A stretch of 64,000 nucleotides of DNA. It comes from CAVRZR01 sp964354215 (GTDB taxonomy: Bacteria; Actinomycetota; Coriobacteriia; Anaerosomatales; CAVRZR01). Both the position numbers and the translations under genes were made by a program. Each line of letters begins with the position of its first letter. Position 1 is the first letter of the stretch. The stretch is from positions 1 through 64,000 of the forward strand of contig CAYGYT010000004.1 in assembly GCA_964354215.1 (NCBI GenBank), read 5' to 3'. Below, one piece after another: positions 52,073 to 61,370 of the stretch. The notes below the pieces were generated by a model, which did no database searches, was not told the origin of the DNA, and saw only the letters and a list, made by a program, of their open reading frames with translations.

Positions 52073-52108
52073 GAGAACCGGGCCACCCCGAAGGATGGCC
52101 CGGTTCTC
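52073..52108 (-). terminator. Terminator of the cold-shock gene
   Basis: GAGAACCGGGCCA (52073-52085) is perfectly complementary to TGGCCCGGTTCTC (52096-52108). It lies 24 bases after the cspA stop, and read on the minus strand it is followed by TGCTTTCC. Confidence 0.75.
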
Positions 52109-52131
52109 AAGCGCTTTCGCGCGCGTGCTGC

Positions 52132-52335
52132 CTAGAGGGCGCGCACGTTTGTGGCCTGCGGCTTGCCGTTCTGGCCGGTCGCCTCTTCGAACGCCACGGA
52201 CTGACCCTCGTCAAGGGACTTGAAGCCCTCGCTCTGGATCTCCGAGAAGTGGACGAACAGGTCGTCTCCACCCTCGCGCTCGATGAAGCCGTAGCCCTTG
52301 TCAGCGTTGAACCACTTGACTTTACCTTCTGACAT
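52132..52335 (-). CDS. cspA: Cold-shock protein
   Basis: A 67-residue RNA-chaperone. The RNP1 and RNP2 motifs are complete (KGYGFIEREGG and DDLFVHFSEIQ), after the standard start EGKVKWFNADKG. The ATG at 52335 is preceded by GGAAGGATGG. The long leader carries two hairpins and a T-run. Confidence 0.96.
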   Translation of the reverse strand: MSEGKVKWFNADKGYGFIEREGGDDLFVHFSEIQSEGFKSLDEGQSVAFEEATGQNGKPQATNVRAL

Positions 52336-52351
52336 TCCAAACCATCCTTCC

Positions 52352-52413
52352 GCCCCAACGGGGCAAAACAAAACGACGTGACTTCCTCCGCAAGAATGCG
52401 GTGTGTCACGTCG
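52352..52413 (-). promoter_or_regulatory. Attenuator-like leader of the cold-shock gene
   Basis: Read on the minus strand, CGACGTGAC (52413-52405) and GTCACGTCG (52382-52374) form a nine-pair stem enclosing a second hairpin (CCGCA/TGCGG). It is followed by TTTTGTTTT (52373-52365), a full intrinsic-terminator layout inside the 5' leader. A second small hairpin (GCCCC-GTT-GGGGC, 52364-52352) sits just before the ribosome site. A further GAGCC/GGCTC stem lies upstream near 52422-52436 and could be part of an alternative fold. Confidence 0.6.
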
Positions 52414-52517
52414 CAATCCTACGAGCCCTAACGGCTCGACTGTCGGCCAGTCTATCACGGATGACTGCGAAACCCTAATCGCCGCCCGCATCGCACACGC
52501 CGCGGATGGTGAACGCG

Positions 52518-52985
52518 CTAGCCTTGGTCGTTGTCGGCCGGGGGTTCTGCCGACGGAGAGGACGCAGGCGCCTCAGGCTCTCCATCCCGGGTCGCCGCCT
52601 GATTGACCTTCGCCGCGGCCCGGCCGAATGCATCGGCAAGCCCGCTGAACGCGCTCGCGACGTGCGGAGCGGCAGCCTGCGAAACCTGCTGCGCTGCATC
52701 CCCGATCGCCTTTCCGGCCTGCTCGGCACCCTGCTGGACCTGCTGACCAAGATCGGTGCCCATGGCCTGGGAGAAGGCGGCATCGGCCTTCTGGGCCATA
52801 TCGTTCACACCCACGCGAAGCTGCTCGACCCTCTGCCGGTTCTCCGGGTCGTCAGCGGCTTCCCTCGCCCAGTGTGAGACGGCGGCACCCAGCTCGGACA
52901 TGCGCGCAACGACGTCCTTCCACGCCTCGCTGGCGCTCGGGCCCGAAGGGGGCTCAGGGACGTGAGTGCCGGGGTCGTCGGTCAT
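52518..52985 (-). CDS. Alanine-rich helical protein of unknown function
   Basis: A 155-residue protein with no hydrophobic segment. The middle (ARMSELGAAVSHWAREAADD, QQVQQGAEQAGKAIGDAAQQ, PHVASAFSGLADAFGRAAAK) is a long amphipathic helix region like apolipoprotein- or LEA-type proteins; the ends are Pro/Glu/Ser-rich and probably disordered. The ATG at 52985 follows AGGAGG. Similar proteins are common in actinobacteria without known function. Confidence 0.65.
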   Translation of the reverse strand: MTDDPGTHVPEPPSGPSASEAWKDVVARMSELGAAVSHWAREAADDPENRQRVEQLRVGVNDMAQKADAAFSQAMGTDLGQQVQQGAEQAGKAIGDAAQQVSQAAAPHVASAFSGLADAFGRAAAKVNQAATRDGEPEAPASSPSAEPPADNDQG

Positions 52986-53050
52986 CGGAAGCCTCCTTGG
53001 GTATTCGAACCGTCCGATGAGTGTATGCCCATCCTCAAGCCGGGACGCCA

Positions 53051-53503
53051 TCAGCTTCGGCGGGCAGTGGCCGCCTTTAGCTTGTACGCGAACAGGCATC
53101 GCGGCGGGATCACGTAGTCTCCTTCTTGAGCGCTCTCCCAGGTGAAGTCCTTGCAGCACTCGGGTTTCCCGTGTGGGTGGAGCCGGCACAAGAAGTCGTC
53201 TTGGAGGGCTGCGCAGCGCGCCGTGACCCAGACTCGTTCTGGCGAGATGTCGCAGCTGCCCGTGGCGAGCACGACGGCATCGCCTGCCACCTGAGCGCCA
53301 TGTAGTTCGAAGTACCTCTGCAGGTCAGGGGTCATTCGGATACGGATCTTGACCGTGTCTCTCGAGTAGGTGACGTCGCTTCGGGGGTTCAAGCGGAAGC
53401 TCAAGTGGGTGCAGCAATCCGACTCGCAGTGCTCAACCCAGCAGAGGCAGTCGTCGCATCTCTCTGCCTCTGCAATGAGCGACGCTTCGCTCGCGGTCTT
53501 CAC
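53051..53503 (-). CDS. Cysteine-cluster protein
   Basis: About 150 residues with clustered cysteines: RCDDCLCWVEHCESDCCTHL near the start, TARCAALQDDFLCRLHPHGK and PECCKDFTW toward the end. This is reminiscent of the YkgJ/UPF0153 metal-binding family. A metal or iron-sulfur cluster is probable; the function is unknown. The GTG start at 53503 has only a weak ribosome site (GGGGGTG), so the start is uncertain. Confidence 0.6.
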   Translation of the reverse strand: MKTASEASLIAEAERCDDCLCWVEHCESDCCTHLSFRLNPRSDVTYSRDTVKIRIRMTPDLQRYFELHGAQVAGDAVVLATGSCDISPERVWVTARCAALQDDFLCRLHPHGKPECCKDFTWESAQEGDYVIPPRCLFAYKLKAATARRS

Positions 53504-53565
53504 CTGCCGCGCACCCCCGCCTCGAACGCGGTGTCGGACACGAGTGGGGCCGACCGCTCGGGCAG

Positions 53566-53877
53566 TCAGCGATTCGTGCGGCGGAAGGGCTCGTCGCCCG
53601 GCCGCGTGCCGAGCTGCCGCCAGTCCGTCTCGGTCATCTTCACGTGGAAGTACTCGGCAGCCTTGCGGATGTTCTCGAACGCGAGCTCGCGGTCCTCGTC
53701 TGTTACGTCTTCTACTTCGCCGAACCGGGCGATCGCGCTTCGGACCGAGCCCGCGTCGGTGAGCGGCGCCTTTCGCTGGTTCGGGAATGCGAACGCGGCG
53801 TCGGGCAATGCGGCCTCCTTGGCTTCGGTCAGCTTGCCGTGGGTGCCGTGCGGTCGCCATGTGGTCGTGCGAGCCAT
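53566..53877 (-). CDS. Small conserved protein (DUF6582-like)
   Basis: A 103-residue soluble protein: KLTEAKEAALPDAAFAFPNQ and RKAPLTDAGSVRSAIARFGE fit the pattern of short proteins with LPDSxFAFP..RKxPLTDAxHVRNAIARF that are common in actinobacteria and phages, function unknown. GGAGG precedes the ATG at 53877. Confidence 0.75.
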   Translation of the reverse strand: MARTTTWRPHGTHGKLTEAKEAALPDAAFAFPNQRKAPLTDAGSVRSAIARFGEVEDVTDEDRELAFENIRKAAEYFHVKMTETDWRQLGTRPGDEPFRRTNR

Positions 53878-54079
53878 CGCAAACCTCCTGTCAGTGCATT
53901 CTGGTGCTCGGCCAGGTGCCGCCATCAGCAACGTCGCGCTCTAGCGGGACTATTCCCGCTTTCGCGGTTCGAGACGACCCCCGACTCCTCGGGCGGAGAC
54001 CCGCCCCAGAGTCGAGAGTTCCGCCGATCTTCAGCGTGTCACACATGCGCGTGGTCCTGTCGGCTCGGACGCATCGGTT

Positions 54080-54442
54080 CTAGCCGAGGGCGAAGAACAT
54101 GGGGCTCAGATAGGGCACGAGCCAGATCACCCAGACCACGACGCTGAGCTTGTGGAAGTTCACGATCCATCGCTCGTCCTTCCTCACGAGGACGATCGTC
54201 GCCCAGATCGCGTGTAGGAGCATAAGGACGATGGCGAGCGTGCCGGTGATCCCGTGCACGTCGAACGTGAATCCTTCGGCCATCTCGAACATCATGCTCG
54301 TGCCCCACGTGTCGCAGATGAGCCCGAGCCAGAAGAAGACGAGATGCCAGAGCTTGAGCCGTCCCTGGATGCGTTCGCCCCACACCCCGATGGTGTAGAA
54401 GATGAGCGCCAGCGTGATGATCACGCTCGAGGTTGTCGTCAC
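54080..54442 (-). CDS. HsmA/TIGR03987 family membrane protein
   Basis: A 120-residue membrane protein with four helices: IITLALIFYTIGVWGERIQG, LKLWHLVFFWLGLICDTWGT, HGITGTLAIVLMLLHAIWAT and VWVIWLVPYLSPM. These are the conserved blocks of the TIGR03987/HsmA family. The function is not established. GGAGG stands eight bases before the GTG start at 54442. Confidence 0.82.
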   Translation of the reverse strand: MTTTSSVIITLALIFYTIGVWGERIQGRLKLWHLVFFWLGLICDTWGTSMMFEMAEGFTFDVHGITGTLAIVLMLLHAIWATIVLVRKDERWIVNFHKLSVVVWVIWLVPYLSPMFFALG

Positions 54443-54494
54443 AGCAGTCCTCCAGTTTCCGAGCCGACGGGCCGCGCGTATCCACCGCCGAAGC

Positions 54495-54956
54495 CTACTC
54501 CTCGCCGAGGATCGCCGGCTCACGGTCGAACCACTGCGCCGCCTCTTCGAGCTGGCCTGCGAGCCGGAACAGCGTGGTCTCATCCCCGTACCTGCCGGCG
54601 AAGTGCATGCCGACGCGGCAGGCCGCCTTGTAGCGCCTCACGATCTCGCTGTCGTGGTCTGGCACGTAGTCACGCAAGAAGCGACTGCCGCCACGCGTCG
54701 GGACACCGGCGTATGCCGCGATCAGGTCCTTGAGCAGGAACGGCACCCCTCGGAAGGGACCGTCTGGCACGTGGCTCTCGGCCGCCTTCCGGGCCGGGTC
54801 GTACATCTCCTGAATCACGGCGTTGAGCTGCGGATTCAGCCTATCTACGCGGCTGATCGCCTCTTCGACGAGCTCGCTCGGCGTGACCTCGCGTCGGCGC
54901 ACGAGATCGGCGAGCCCGAGCCCGTCGTAGCGGTCGTACTCTGCGAAGCCACTCAT
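54495..54956 (-). pseudogene. Amidase with large internal in-frame deletion
   Basis: A 153-residue remnant of an amidase-signature enzyme of about 470 residues. Residues 1-100 are the normal N-terminus (YDGLGLADLVRRREVTPSEL, GPFRGVPFLLKDLIAAYAG with the catalytic lysine, TRGGSRFLRDYVPDHDSEIV). After RRYKAA it jumps to the normal C-terminal tail (MHFAGRYGDETTLFRLAGQL EEAAQW). The Ser-cisSer core and nucleophile are missing. The frame is intact because the deletion of roughly 330 residues kept the frame, so the gene looks whole but should be inactive. Confidence 0.8.
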
Positions 54957-54991
54957 CGCCTGGCCCTCCTCTAGACGAGCCGGTGTGCTGC

Positions 54992-55516
54992 CTAGCGCAC
55001 CCAGGCCTGCCGAAGGGACACGCGTTTCGTTCCCCCGGCGACCCACTGCGCTCCAACCTCCGCGAAACCGTACTTCTCGTGGAAGCGGCGCGATGCCTCG
55101 TTGGGCGGGTCGACGTCGATCTCACAGACGATGCGGTCGATGCCCGAGGCTCTAGCGTACGCGAACATGTCGTCATAGAGGGCGGCGCCGTATCCCTGGC
55201 CGTGGCGGTCGTGCGCGACGACGAGCCGGTCGACGTAGAGGAACGCGTCCCGGCGGTCGTCGAACCACCGGTAGTTGGGGCTGTCGTAGTCGGCGCCTTC
55301 ACGAAGCGCGAGCAGGAACGCGACTACCTGGGAGTCCCTCTCGACCACACGGTGATAGGCAGCTTGATCATGCAGGCGGGCCAGGGCTTCCGCGTCGAGC
55401 GGGCTGGTGAAGTGCTCCCACTCCGCGTTCAGACGCAGAATCACGTCGAAGTCACTGGGTGTCGCCGGTCGGATCACGGCAGTGTCATCGCGGCGGCCAC
55501 GGATCAAAGCGGTCAT
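54992..55516 (-). CDS. GNAT family N-acetyltransferase
   Basis: A 174-residue acetyltransferase: IRPATPSDFDVILRLNAEWE, then the acyl-CoA loop LYVDRLVVAHDRHGQGYGAA (V-x-x-x-x-R/H-G-x-G) and IVCEIDVDPPNEASRRFHEK YGF. Substrate unknown. It lies upstream of the deleted amidase on the same strand. Confidence 0.9.
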   Translation of the reverse strand: MTALIRGRRDDTAVIRPATPSDFDVILRLNAEWEHFTSPLDAEALARLHDQAAYHRVVERDSQVVAFLLALREGADYDSPNYRWFDDRRDAFLYVDRLVVAHDRHGQGYGAALYDDMFAYARASGIDRIVCEIDVDPPNEASRRFHEKYGFAEVGAQWVAGGTKRVSLRQAWVR

Positions 55517-55673
55517 GGGGCAGCGAACACCTCGCCGACGGCGAAGGGCGGTCCGGTAGGGCGGGAATCACGGGCGGGAATCCTCTCTCCTCGGACCTTT
55601 CGAGACATCTCGACACGCCGAATACTGAGGCAGCTGACCGAAAGCCGCTGCTCATGACTGCAGACGGCGCGCC

Positions 55674-58394
55674 CTACACCTTCCGCACCGACACCGCCGT
55701 CACCTTGAGCCCCGGAATCTTCGCGCTCGGGTCGAGTTCGACTCCCGTGAGCCGGTTCGCAGGCGCATCGGCAAAGTGGAACGGCATGAACACCACTCCG
55801 CGCTTGGGGGAGCCCTCGCCGCACACCCGCGCGGTCGTCCGCACGCTGCCGTGCGCGCTCTCGATCTCGACGGTATCGCCCTCGCAGATGCCGAGTGACT
55901 CGGCGTCGGCAGCATTCAGCTCGACGTAGCCGTGCGGATTGAGCTCGGAGAGCCCCTCGGAGGCGCCCGTCATCGTATTCGTGTGGAAGTTCCACAGGTG
56001 GCGCCCGGTACCGAGCACGAAGGGTCGCTCGGCGGTCGCGGGGTCGAACGGCGGCCGGTAGTCGACCGCCGCGAAGGCGCCCTTGCCGCGCGTGAACTTA
56101 TCGGCGTGGAGGATCGGCGTACCCGGGTGCTTAAGGTCGGGGCATGGCCACTGCAGCGCGCCCTCGGCTTCGAGGCGCTTGTAGCTGATCCCGCCGTACT
56201 GCGGGGTGACCGCGGCCATCTCGTCCATGATGTCGGCGGGTGACTCGCAGTCGAACGTGACGCCCATCCTGTGGGCGAGGCGACAGATGATCTGTCCGTC
56301 GGGTAGGGCTTGGCCCGGCGGGTCGACCACCTTGCGGACGAGCTGGATCGTGCGGTCGGTATTGGTGAACGTGCCTTCCTTCTCGAGGAACGAGGCGGCG
56401 GGCAGCACGACGTCGGCGAACTCGGTGGTCTCGGTGAGGAAGATGTCCTGCACTACGAGGAAGTCCAGAGCGCGAAGGGCCTCGAGCACGTGAGCCTGGT
56501 CGGGGTCGGAGAGCACCGGGTTCTCGCCCATGATGTACATCGCCTTCAGCGAGCCCGCCGTCGCGGCGTCCATCATCTCGACGACGGTGAGGCCGGGCGT
56601 GTCGGCAAGCTCGGTCTCCGCCTCCCAGAAGTCGCAGAAGCGGTCGAGCGTGCCCTGTTCGGTTACCGACTGGTAGCCCGGCAGGCAGTTGGGCAGGCAC
56701 GCAAGGTCGCACGCGCCCTGCACGTTGTTCTGCCCGCGCAGCGGGTTCACGCCGGTGCCGGGTCGGCCGATCTGGCCGGTCAGCAAAGCGAGGTTCGCGA
56801 GCGAGCGCACCTGCTCGGTCCCGGAGGTGTGCTGGGTGACGCCCATCGAGTACACGATCGAGGCGCGCTCCGCCGAGGCGTAGGCGACGGCGACCTCGCG
56901 GATCGTCTCGAGCGGGATCCCAGTGAGCTTGGCGGCGGCGTCGAGGTCGTAGCCGTCGAGCAGCGCGCTCAGCTCATCGAAGCCCTCGGTCCTCTCGGCG
57001 ATGAACGCCTCGTTTGCCAAACCCTCGTCGAGGATGATGCGCAGCATCGCGTTGAAGAGCGCGACGTTCGTGCCGGGCTGAACGGCCAGCCAGCGCTCGG
57101 CGTGGTCGACGAGGCGGATGCGTCGCGGGTCGATCACGTAGATGCGCGTGCCTGCGCGCGCCGCGCGCTTGAGCTCGATAGCGATGACGGGATGGGCCTC
57201 GGTCGTGTTCGAGCCGATGACGAGGATGACCTCGGCCTGGGCCAGGTCGTCGATCGAGTTCGTCATCGCTCCGCTCCCGAATGCGGCGACCAGACCGGTC
57301 ACCGTGGAGCTGTGTCAAAGTCGGGCGCAGTGATCGATGTTGTGCGTGCCGATGACGGTGCGCAGGAACTTCTGGAAGAGGTAGTTCTCCTCGTTCGTGC
57401 ACTTCGCCGAGGCAAGACCGGCCACGGCGTCAGGTCCATGCTCGGCCACGGTCTCCTCGAGCCGGGTGGCGATCAGGTCGAACGCTTCGTCCCACTCCGC
57501 TGGTTCGAGCACACCGCCACGCCGGATGAGCGGCGTGGTGAGACGGCGCGGGTCGCGGTTGAAGCCCCAGCCGTAGCGGCCCTTCGCGCACAGGTTGCCG
57601 CGGTTCACGCCGCGCTCGAGCGGCGCCGAGGCGCCCACGACGCGGCCCTGGTGCACATGGAAGTCGATCGTGCAGCCCACACCGCAGTAGCCGCACGTCG
57701 TCTCGACGTGCGTGAGCTCCCACGGGCGGCCCTTGAAGCGCACGAGCTTGTCGGTGATCGCGCCAACGGGGCACGTCGATACGCACTGACCGCAGAACTC
57801 GCAGCCGGCGTCCTTCATCGACGCGCCGAAGGGTGTTTGCGGGAGCGCGTCGAAGCCGCGGTAGACGTTGCCGTAGACGCTGCATCCCTGCACTTCGGCG
57901 CAGATGCGCACGCAGCGCCCGCATGAGATGCACTTCGCGAGGTCGCGCGAGATGAGCGGGTTGTCGTCGGTGTCGGGTGTCTCGTGACGGTCGCCGACGA
58001 ACCGGGGCGTGTCGACCTCGAACTCGTACGCGAGGTCCTGGAGCGCGCACTGGCCGTTCGATTCGCAGGTGAGGCACTCGACCTTGTGGTCTGACAGCAG
58101 CAGCTCGACGAGTGTACGGCGCAGACCCCGGAGCGTCTCGCTCTGCGTGGTGACCGCCATGCCCTCGGCGACCCGTGTGGTGCACGAGGTGGGGAAGCCG
58201 CGCATCCCCTCGATCTCGACGATGCACAGTCGGCAGCCCCCGTAGGGCTCGAGTCGGGGGTCGTCGCAAAGCGTCGGGACGCGGATGCCCGCATCGCGGC
58301 ACGCCTCAAGCACCGTCTGGCCCGAGCGCGCCTCGATCGCGCGTCCGTCGACGGTCAGGCGCAGAGCCTCTTGCTGTGTCGCGGTGTCGGGCAT
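55674..58394 (-). CDS. fdhA: Selenocysteine formate dehydrogenase alpha subunit
   Basis: One 906-residue selenoprotein read through TGA at 57317-57315, in HCARL-U-HSSTVTGLV, exactly where formate dehydrogenases have Sec or Cys. N-terminal [2Fe-2S] cysteines (LCDDP, GGCRLC, FPTSC) and NuoG-like clusters (CLTCESNGQCALQ, CISCGRCVRIC, CEFCGQCVSTCP) precede the molybdopterin/tungsten domain (CGYCGVGCTIDF, GRNLCAKGRY-like, GEGSPKRGVVFMPFH). With NuoE/F-like subunits it forms an NAD-linked formate dehydrogenase or CO2 reductase. A SECIS stem-loop follows the UGA. The ATG at 58394 is just downstream of the CBS gene. Annotators would split it at 57315. Confidence 0.95.
57284..57317 (-). promoter_or_regulatory. 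Bacterial SECIS element with the UGA codon
   Basis: Read on the minus strand, the UGA (57317-57315) is followed after 11 bases by CGG-U-GACC, apical loop GGTCT, GGTC-G-CCG (57303-57284). The GGTCT loop on a GC stem at this distance matches the SelB-recognised SECIS of E. coli fdhF in loop sequence and spacing. Confidence 0.85.
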
Positions 58395-58406
58395 GGGCTC
58401 CTCTGC

Positions 58407-58847
58407 CTACCGCGGGGGCAACTTGCCGCTGCTTCTGAGCACGCGTGTCTCGCCTTCGACGAGCACGCAGTCGATGCACTCCTTCACGAACGCGGCGATG
58501 TCGGAGACCGACACGATCCCGACGGGCTTGCCGTCGCGCAGCACCGGCAGCCGGCGCATCGCGAGCTCGCGCTGGAGGCGCACCGCAGGCAACAGGTCCA
58601 TGTCCTCCTCGAGCGGGACGAAGTCGGTGAACATGATCTCCTCGACAACGACGGTCTTCGGGTCGGCGCCCGTTGCGACGACCGTGTGAGTGATCTGGCG
58701 GTCGGTGACCAGGCCGAGCAGCGTGTCGCCATCGACCACCATCACGGAGCCGACCTGCTGGTCGCGCATGAGCGCAGCGGCCTCGGAGACGGTCGCGGTG
58801 GGCGCGCACGAGACCACCCTCGGCGTCATGATGTCGCGGACTTTCAT
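58407..58847 (-). CDS. CBS-domain protein
   Basis: A 146-residue protein made of a pair of CBS domains: VRDIMTPRVVSCAPTATVSE (residues about 3-60) and EEIMFTDFVPLEEDMDLLPA (about 70-130). VGSVMVVDGDTLLGLVTDRQ and RRLPVLRDGKPVGIVSVSDI are the standard repeats that bind adenosine nucleotides. It stands between nuoF and fdhA, which suggests that adenylate state controls the formate dehydrogenase complex; that is inference. Confidence 0.9.
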   Translation of the reverse strand: MKVRDIMTPRVVSCAPTATVSEAAALMRDQQVGSVMVVDGDTLLGLVTDRQITHTVVATGADPKTVVVEEIMFTDFVPLEEDMDLLPAVRLQRELAMRRLPVLRDGKPVGIVSVSDIAAFVKECIDCVLVEGETRVLRSSGKLPPR

Positions 58848-58880
58848 GCTGTCACCTTCCTGGCGTGGTCGGCATCGGCC

Positions 58881-60749
58881 CTACGAGCGCGCGATGGCTT
58901 CGAACGGACAGTGCGATTCGCAGACGCCGCACTTCACGCAGCGTTCCTGGTCGATGACGTGCACCTCTTTGAGCGCGCCGGTGATCGCCGATGTGGGGCA
59001 GTGCTTCTTGCACACGCCGCACCCTTTGCAGGCGTCGATGATGTGGAACGTCATGAGCTGCGCGCAGGCGCCAGCCCGGCAGTGACAGTCGAGGATGTGC
59101 TCCTCGTACTCGTGCTTGAAGTAGCGAAGGGTGGTAAGCACCGGGTTCGGCGCCGTCTGGCCAAGACCGCAAAGCGATGTCGCGCGGATGTCGTTCGCGA
59201 GCGCCTCGAGCCGTTCGATGTCTTCGGGCTCGCCCCTGCCCTCGGTTATGCGCGTGACGATCTCGAGCATGCGTTTCGTGCCGATCCGGCAGGGCACGCA
59301 CTTCCCGCACGACTCGTGCTGCGTGAAGGTGAGGAAGTAGCGCGCGAGGTCGACCATGCACGTGGTCTCATCGACGACGACGAGCCCGCCCGAGCCGACG
59401 ATTGCGCCGGCCTGCATGAGCGCTTCGTACTCGATCGGCGTGTCGAAGAGCTCCGCTGGCAGACAGCCCCCGCTCGGCCCGCCGATCTGCACGGCCTTGC
59501 ACGGGAGCTCTTTCTGGCAACCGCCGCCCACGTCGTAGACGAGCTCGCCAACGGTCATCCCCATGGGCACCTCGACGAGGCCGCCGTGGCGCACCTTGCC
59601 GGTGAGCGCGAATACCTTCGTGCCCGCGCTCTTCTCGCTGCCGAGCGCCGCGTACTCGCTCGCGCCGTTGCGGACGATCCACGCGACGTTCGCGAGCGTC
59701 TCGACGTTGTTGATGCAGGTGGGCTTTCCCCAGAGGCCCTCGACCGAGGGGAACGGCGGCCTCGGCCTCGGCATGCCGCGCTTGCCTTCGATCGAGGCGA
59801 TGAGCGCGGTCTCTTCGCCGCAGACGAACGCACCGGCGCCCTGCCGGACCTTGACGCGGAAGTCGACGCCGCTGCCGAAGATGTTCTCGCCGAGGTACCC
59901 GCGCTCCTCGGCTTGACGAATCGCGATGCCGAGGCGCTTGACGGCAAGCGGGTATTCCGCGCGTACGTACACGAAGCCCTCGCGCGCGCCGATGGCGTAT
60001 GCCGCGATGGCGAGTCCTTCGAGGATCGCGTGCGGGTCTCCTTCGGCGATGCTCCGGTCCATGAACGCGCCGGGGTCGCCCTCATCGGCGTTGCAGATGA
60101 CGTACTTCACATCACCAGGCACGTCGCGCGTAAGCCGCCACTTCATGCCGGTCGAAAAGCCCGCGCCGCCACGCCCGCGAAGGCCGGACTCCTGGAGCGT
60201 GGCGATGATGTCGTCCGGCTTCATCTCGGTGACTACGCGGCGGAGCGCCTCGTACGCGCCGCGCTCGAGCGCGTCGTCGATGTTCTCGGGGTCGATGACG
60301 CCGCAGTTCCGGAGCACGATCCGCTTCTGGATGCTGTTGAACGGGATGTCGTTGTAGTGGGGGAGCGGCTCGGGGGCCGGCTCGCCGGGTTTGCCCGGCT
60401 CGCGGAAGAGGTAGTCCCCTATCGGCGTGCCGTCGCCGAGGATGCTCTCGACGATCCGGGTCGCCTTCTCGGCGCTGACCTTGGGGTAGAAGACCTCGTC
60501 GGGGCTGATGACGGTGATCGGGCCGAGCTCGCACAGCCCGTGGCAGCCCGTACGTACGACACGCACGCGATCGCTCGCGCCCGCTTCCGCGATGGCAGCC
60601 TCGAGCTGTGCGGCTGCGGCGAGCGATCCGTTCATGACGCAGCCCGAGCCCGTGCAGATGCGTACGAGGGTCCGGGGCGCTCCTGTCGCGGCGGCACCGC
60701 CGCCAGCGGCGGCAGTGGCGGCCGTGCTCGTGTCGGCACGCGCGCTCAT
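58881..60749 (-). CDS. NuoF-like NADH-binding flavoprotein subunit
   Basis: A 622-residue soluble complex-I-like subunit. Residues about 25-125 are a thioredoxin-like [2Fe-2S] domain (CTGSGCVMNGS, TGCHGLCELGP). The NADH/FMN domain follows (LRGRGGAGFSTGMKW, YVICNADEGDPGAFMDR, VCGEETALIASIEGKRGMPR), then the [4Fe-4S] site ESCGKCVPCRIGTKRM. The C-terminus adds two ferredoxin clusters (CKGCGVCKKHCP, CVKCGVCESHCP). This layout is that of HytB/HndC-type subunits that can bifurcate electrons with ferredoxin. It overlaps nuoE by four bases (ATGA). Confidence 0.94.
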   Translation of the reverse strand: MSARADTSTAATAAAGGGAAATGAPRTLVRICTGSGCVMNGSLAAAAQLEAAIAEAGASDRVRVVRTGCHGLCELGPITVISPDEVFYPKVSAEKATRIVESILGDGTPIGDYLFREPGKPGEPAPEPLPHYNDIPFNSIQKRIVLRNCGVIDPENIDDALERGAYEALRRVVTEMKPDDIIATLQESGLRGRGGAGFSTGMKWRLTRDVPGDVKYVICNADEGDPGAFMDRSIAEGDPHAILEGLAIAAYAIGAREGFVYVRAEYPLAVKRLGIAIRQAEERGYLGENIFGSGVDFRVKVRQGAGAFVCGEETALIASIEGKRGMPRPRPPFPSVEGLWGKPTCINNVETLANVAWIVRNGASEYAALGSEKSAGTKVFALTGKVRHGGLVEVPMGMTVGELVYDVGGGCQKELPCKAVQIGGPSGGCLPAELFDTPIEYEALMQAGAIVGSGGLVVVDETTCMVDLARYFLTFTQHESCGKCVPCRIGTKRMLEIVTRITEGRGEPEDIERLEALANDIRATSLCGLGQTAPNPVLTTLRYFKHEYEEHILDCHCRAGACAQLMTFHIIDACKGCGVCKKHCPTSAITGALKEVHVIDQERCVKCGVCESHCPFEAIARS

Positions 60750-61273
60750 TGGGCGCGCTCCCTGCGGAAGCGCGACGCGAGCTTACGTGCACTCTGCGCG
60801 TCGAGCGTGCCGAACGTCTGGTCGTCGACGAGCACGACTGGCGCAAGCCCACAGCACCCCACACACGCGACCGACTCGACCGTGAAGCTCAGGTCCTCGG
60901 CGGTCGTGCCCACGCTCACGCCGAGCTCGTCCTCGATCACGCGCGTGACCTCGTTCGCGCCGCGCACGTGGCACGCGGTGCCGTGGCAGATGCGCACGAT
61001 GCGCTCGCCGCGCGGCTCGAGGTGGAACTGCGTATAGAACGTCGCGACGCCAAAGACCGCCGAAAGCGGCATGCCGAGCTTCTCGGCGATGCGGGTGAGC
61101 GCCTCTTTCGGCAGGTAGCCGTACGCGTCCTGAGCCGCCTGCAGCACGGAGATGAGCGCGCTCTGGTCGGGACCGTGACCGTTCAGCCCATGCTCGGCGA
61201 GCACCGCGTCGAGCGGAGCGTAGTCGAACGCACTCTCACCCTGCGTTGCGCAGGTGCACTCGTGCTGGCTCAT
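60746..61273 (-). CDS. NuoE-like [2Fe-2S] subunit
   Basis: A 175-residue thioredoxin-like ferredoxin subunit. The four cluster cysteines are in CHGTACHVRG and ACVGCCGLAPVVLVDD. The helical N-terminus (ISVLQAAQDAYGYLPKEALT) is typical of NuoE/HydC. It would form the NADH-binding module with the NuoF-like protein encoded next. Confidence 0.94.
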   Translation of the reverse strand: MSQHECTCATQGESAFDYAPLDAVLAEHGLNGHGPDQSALISVLQAAQDAYGYLPKEALTRIAEKLGMPLSAVFGVATFYTQFHLEPRGERIVRICHGTACHVRGANEVTRVIEDELGVSVGTTAEDLSFTVESVACVGCCGLAPVVLVDDQTFGTLDAQSARKLASRFRRERAQ

Positions 61274-61370
61274 CGGCGGTCCTGACGGCAGCTCGTGCGG
61301 GATACGGCTGGTCGGGCGGGCGGCGGACGGTCTGTTCAGCGGGTCGAGGGCGAATCAGTGGGCGCGGCGG

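Noticed and set aside
57303..57317. Apparent frameshift or two separate formate dehydrogenase genes
   Set aside because: The interrupting codon is TGA at the exact Sec position, the frame continues without shift, and a SECIS-like hairpin follows.
58371..61037. Long plus-strand open frame (about 888 codons) opposite the formate dehydrogenase cluster
   Set aside because: It is the antisense shadow of GC-rich real genes on the minus strand, which have clear domains; the translation is low in complexity and matches nothing.
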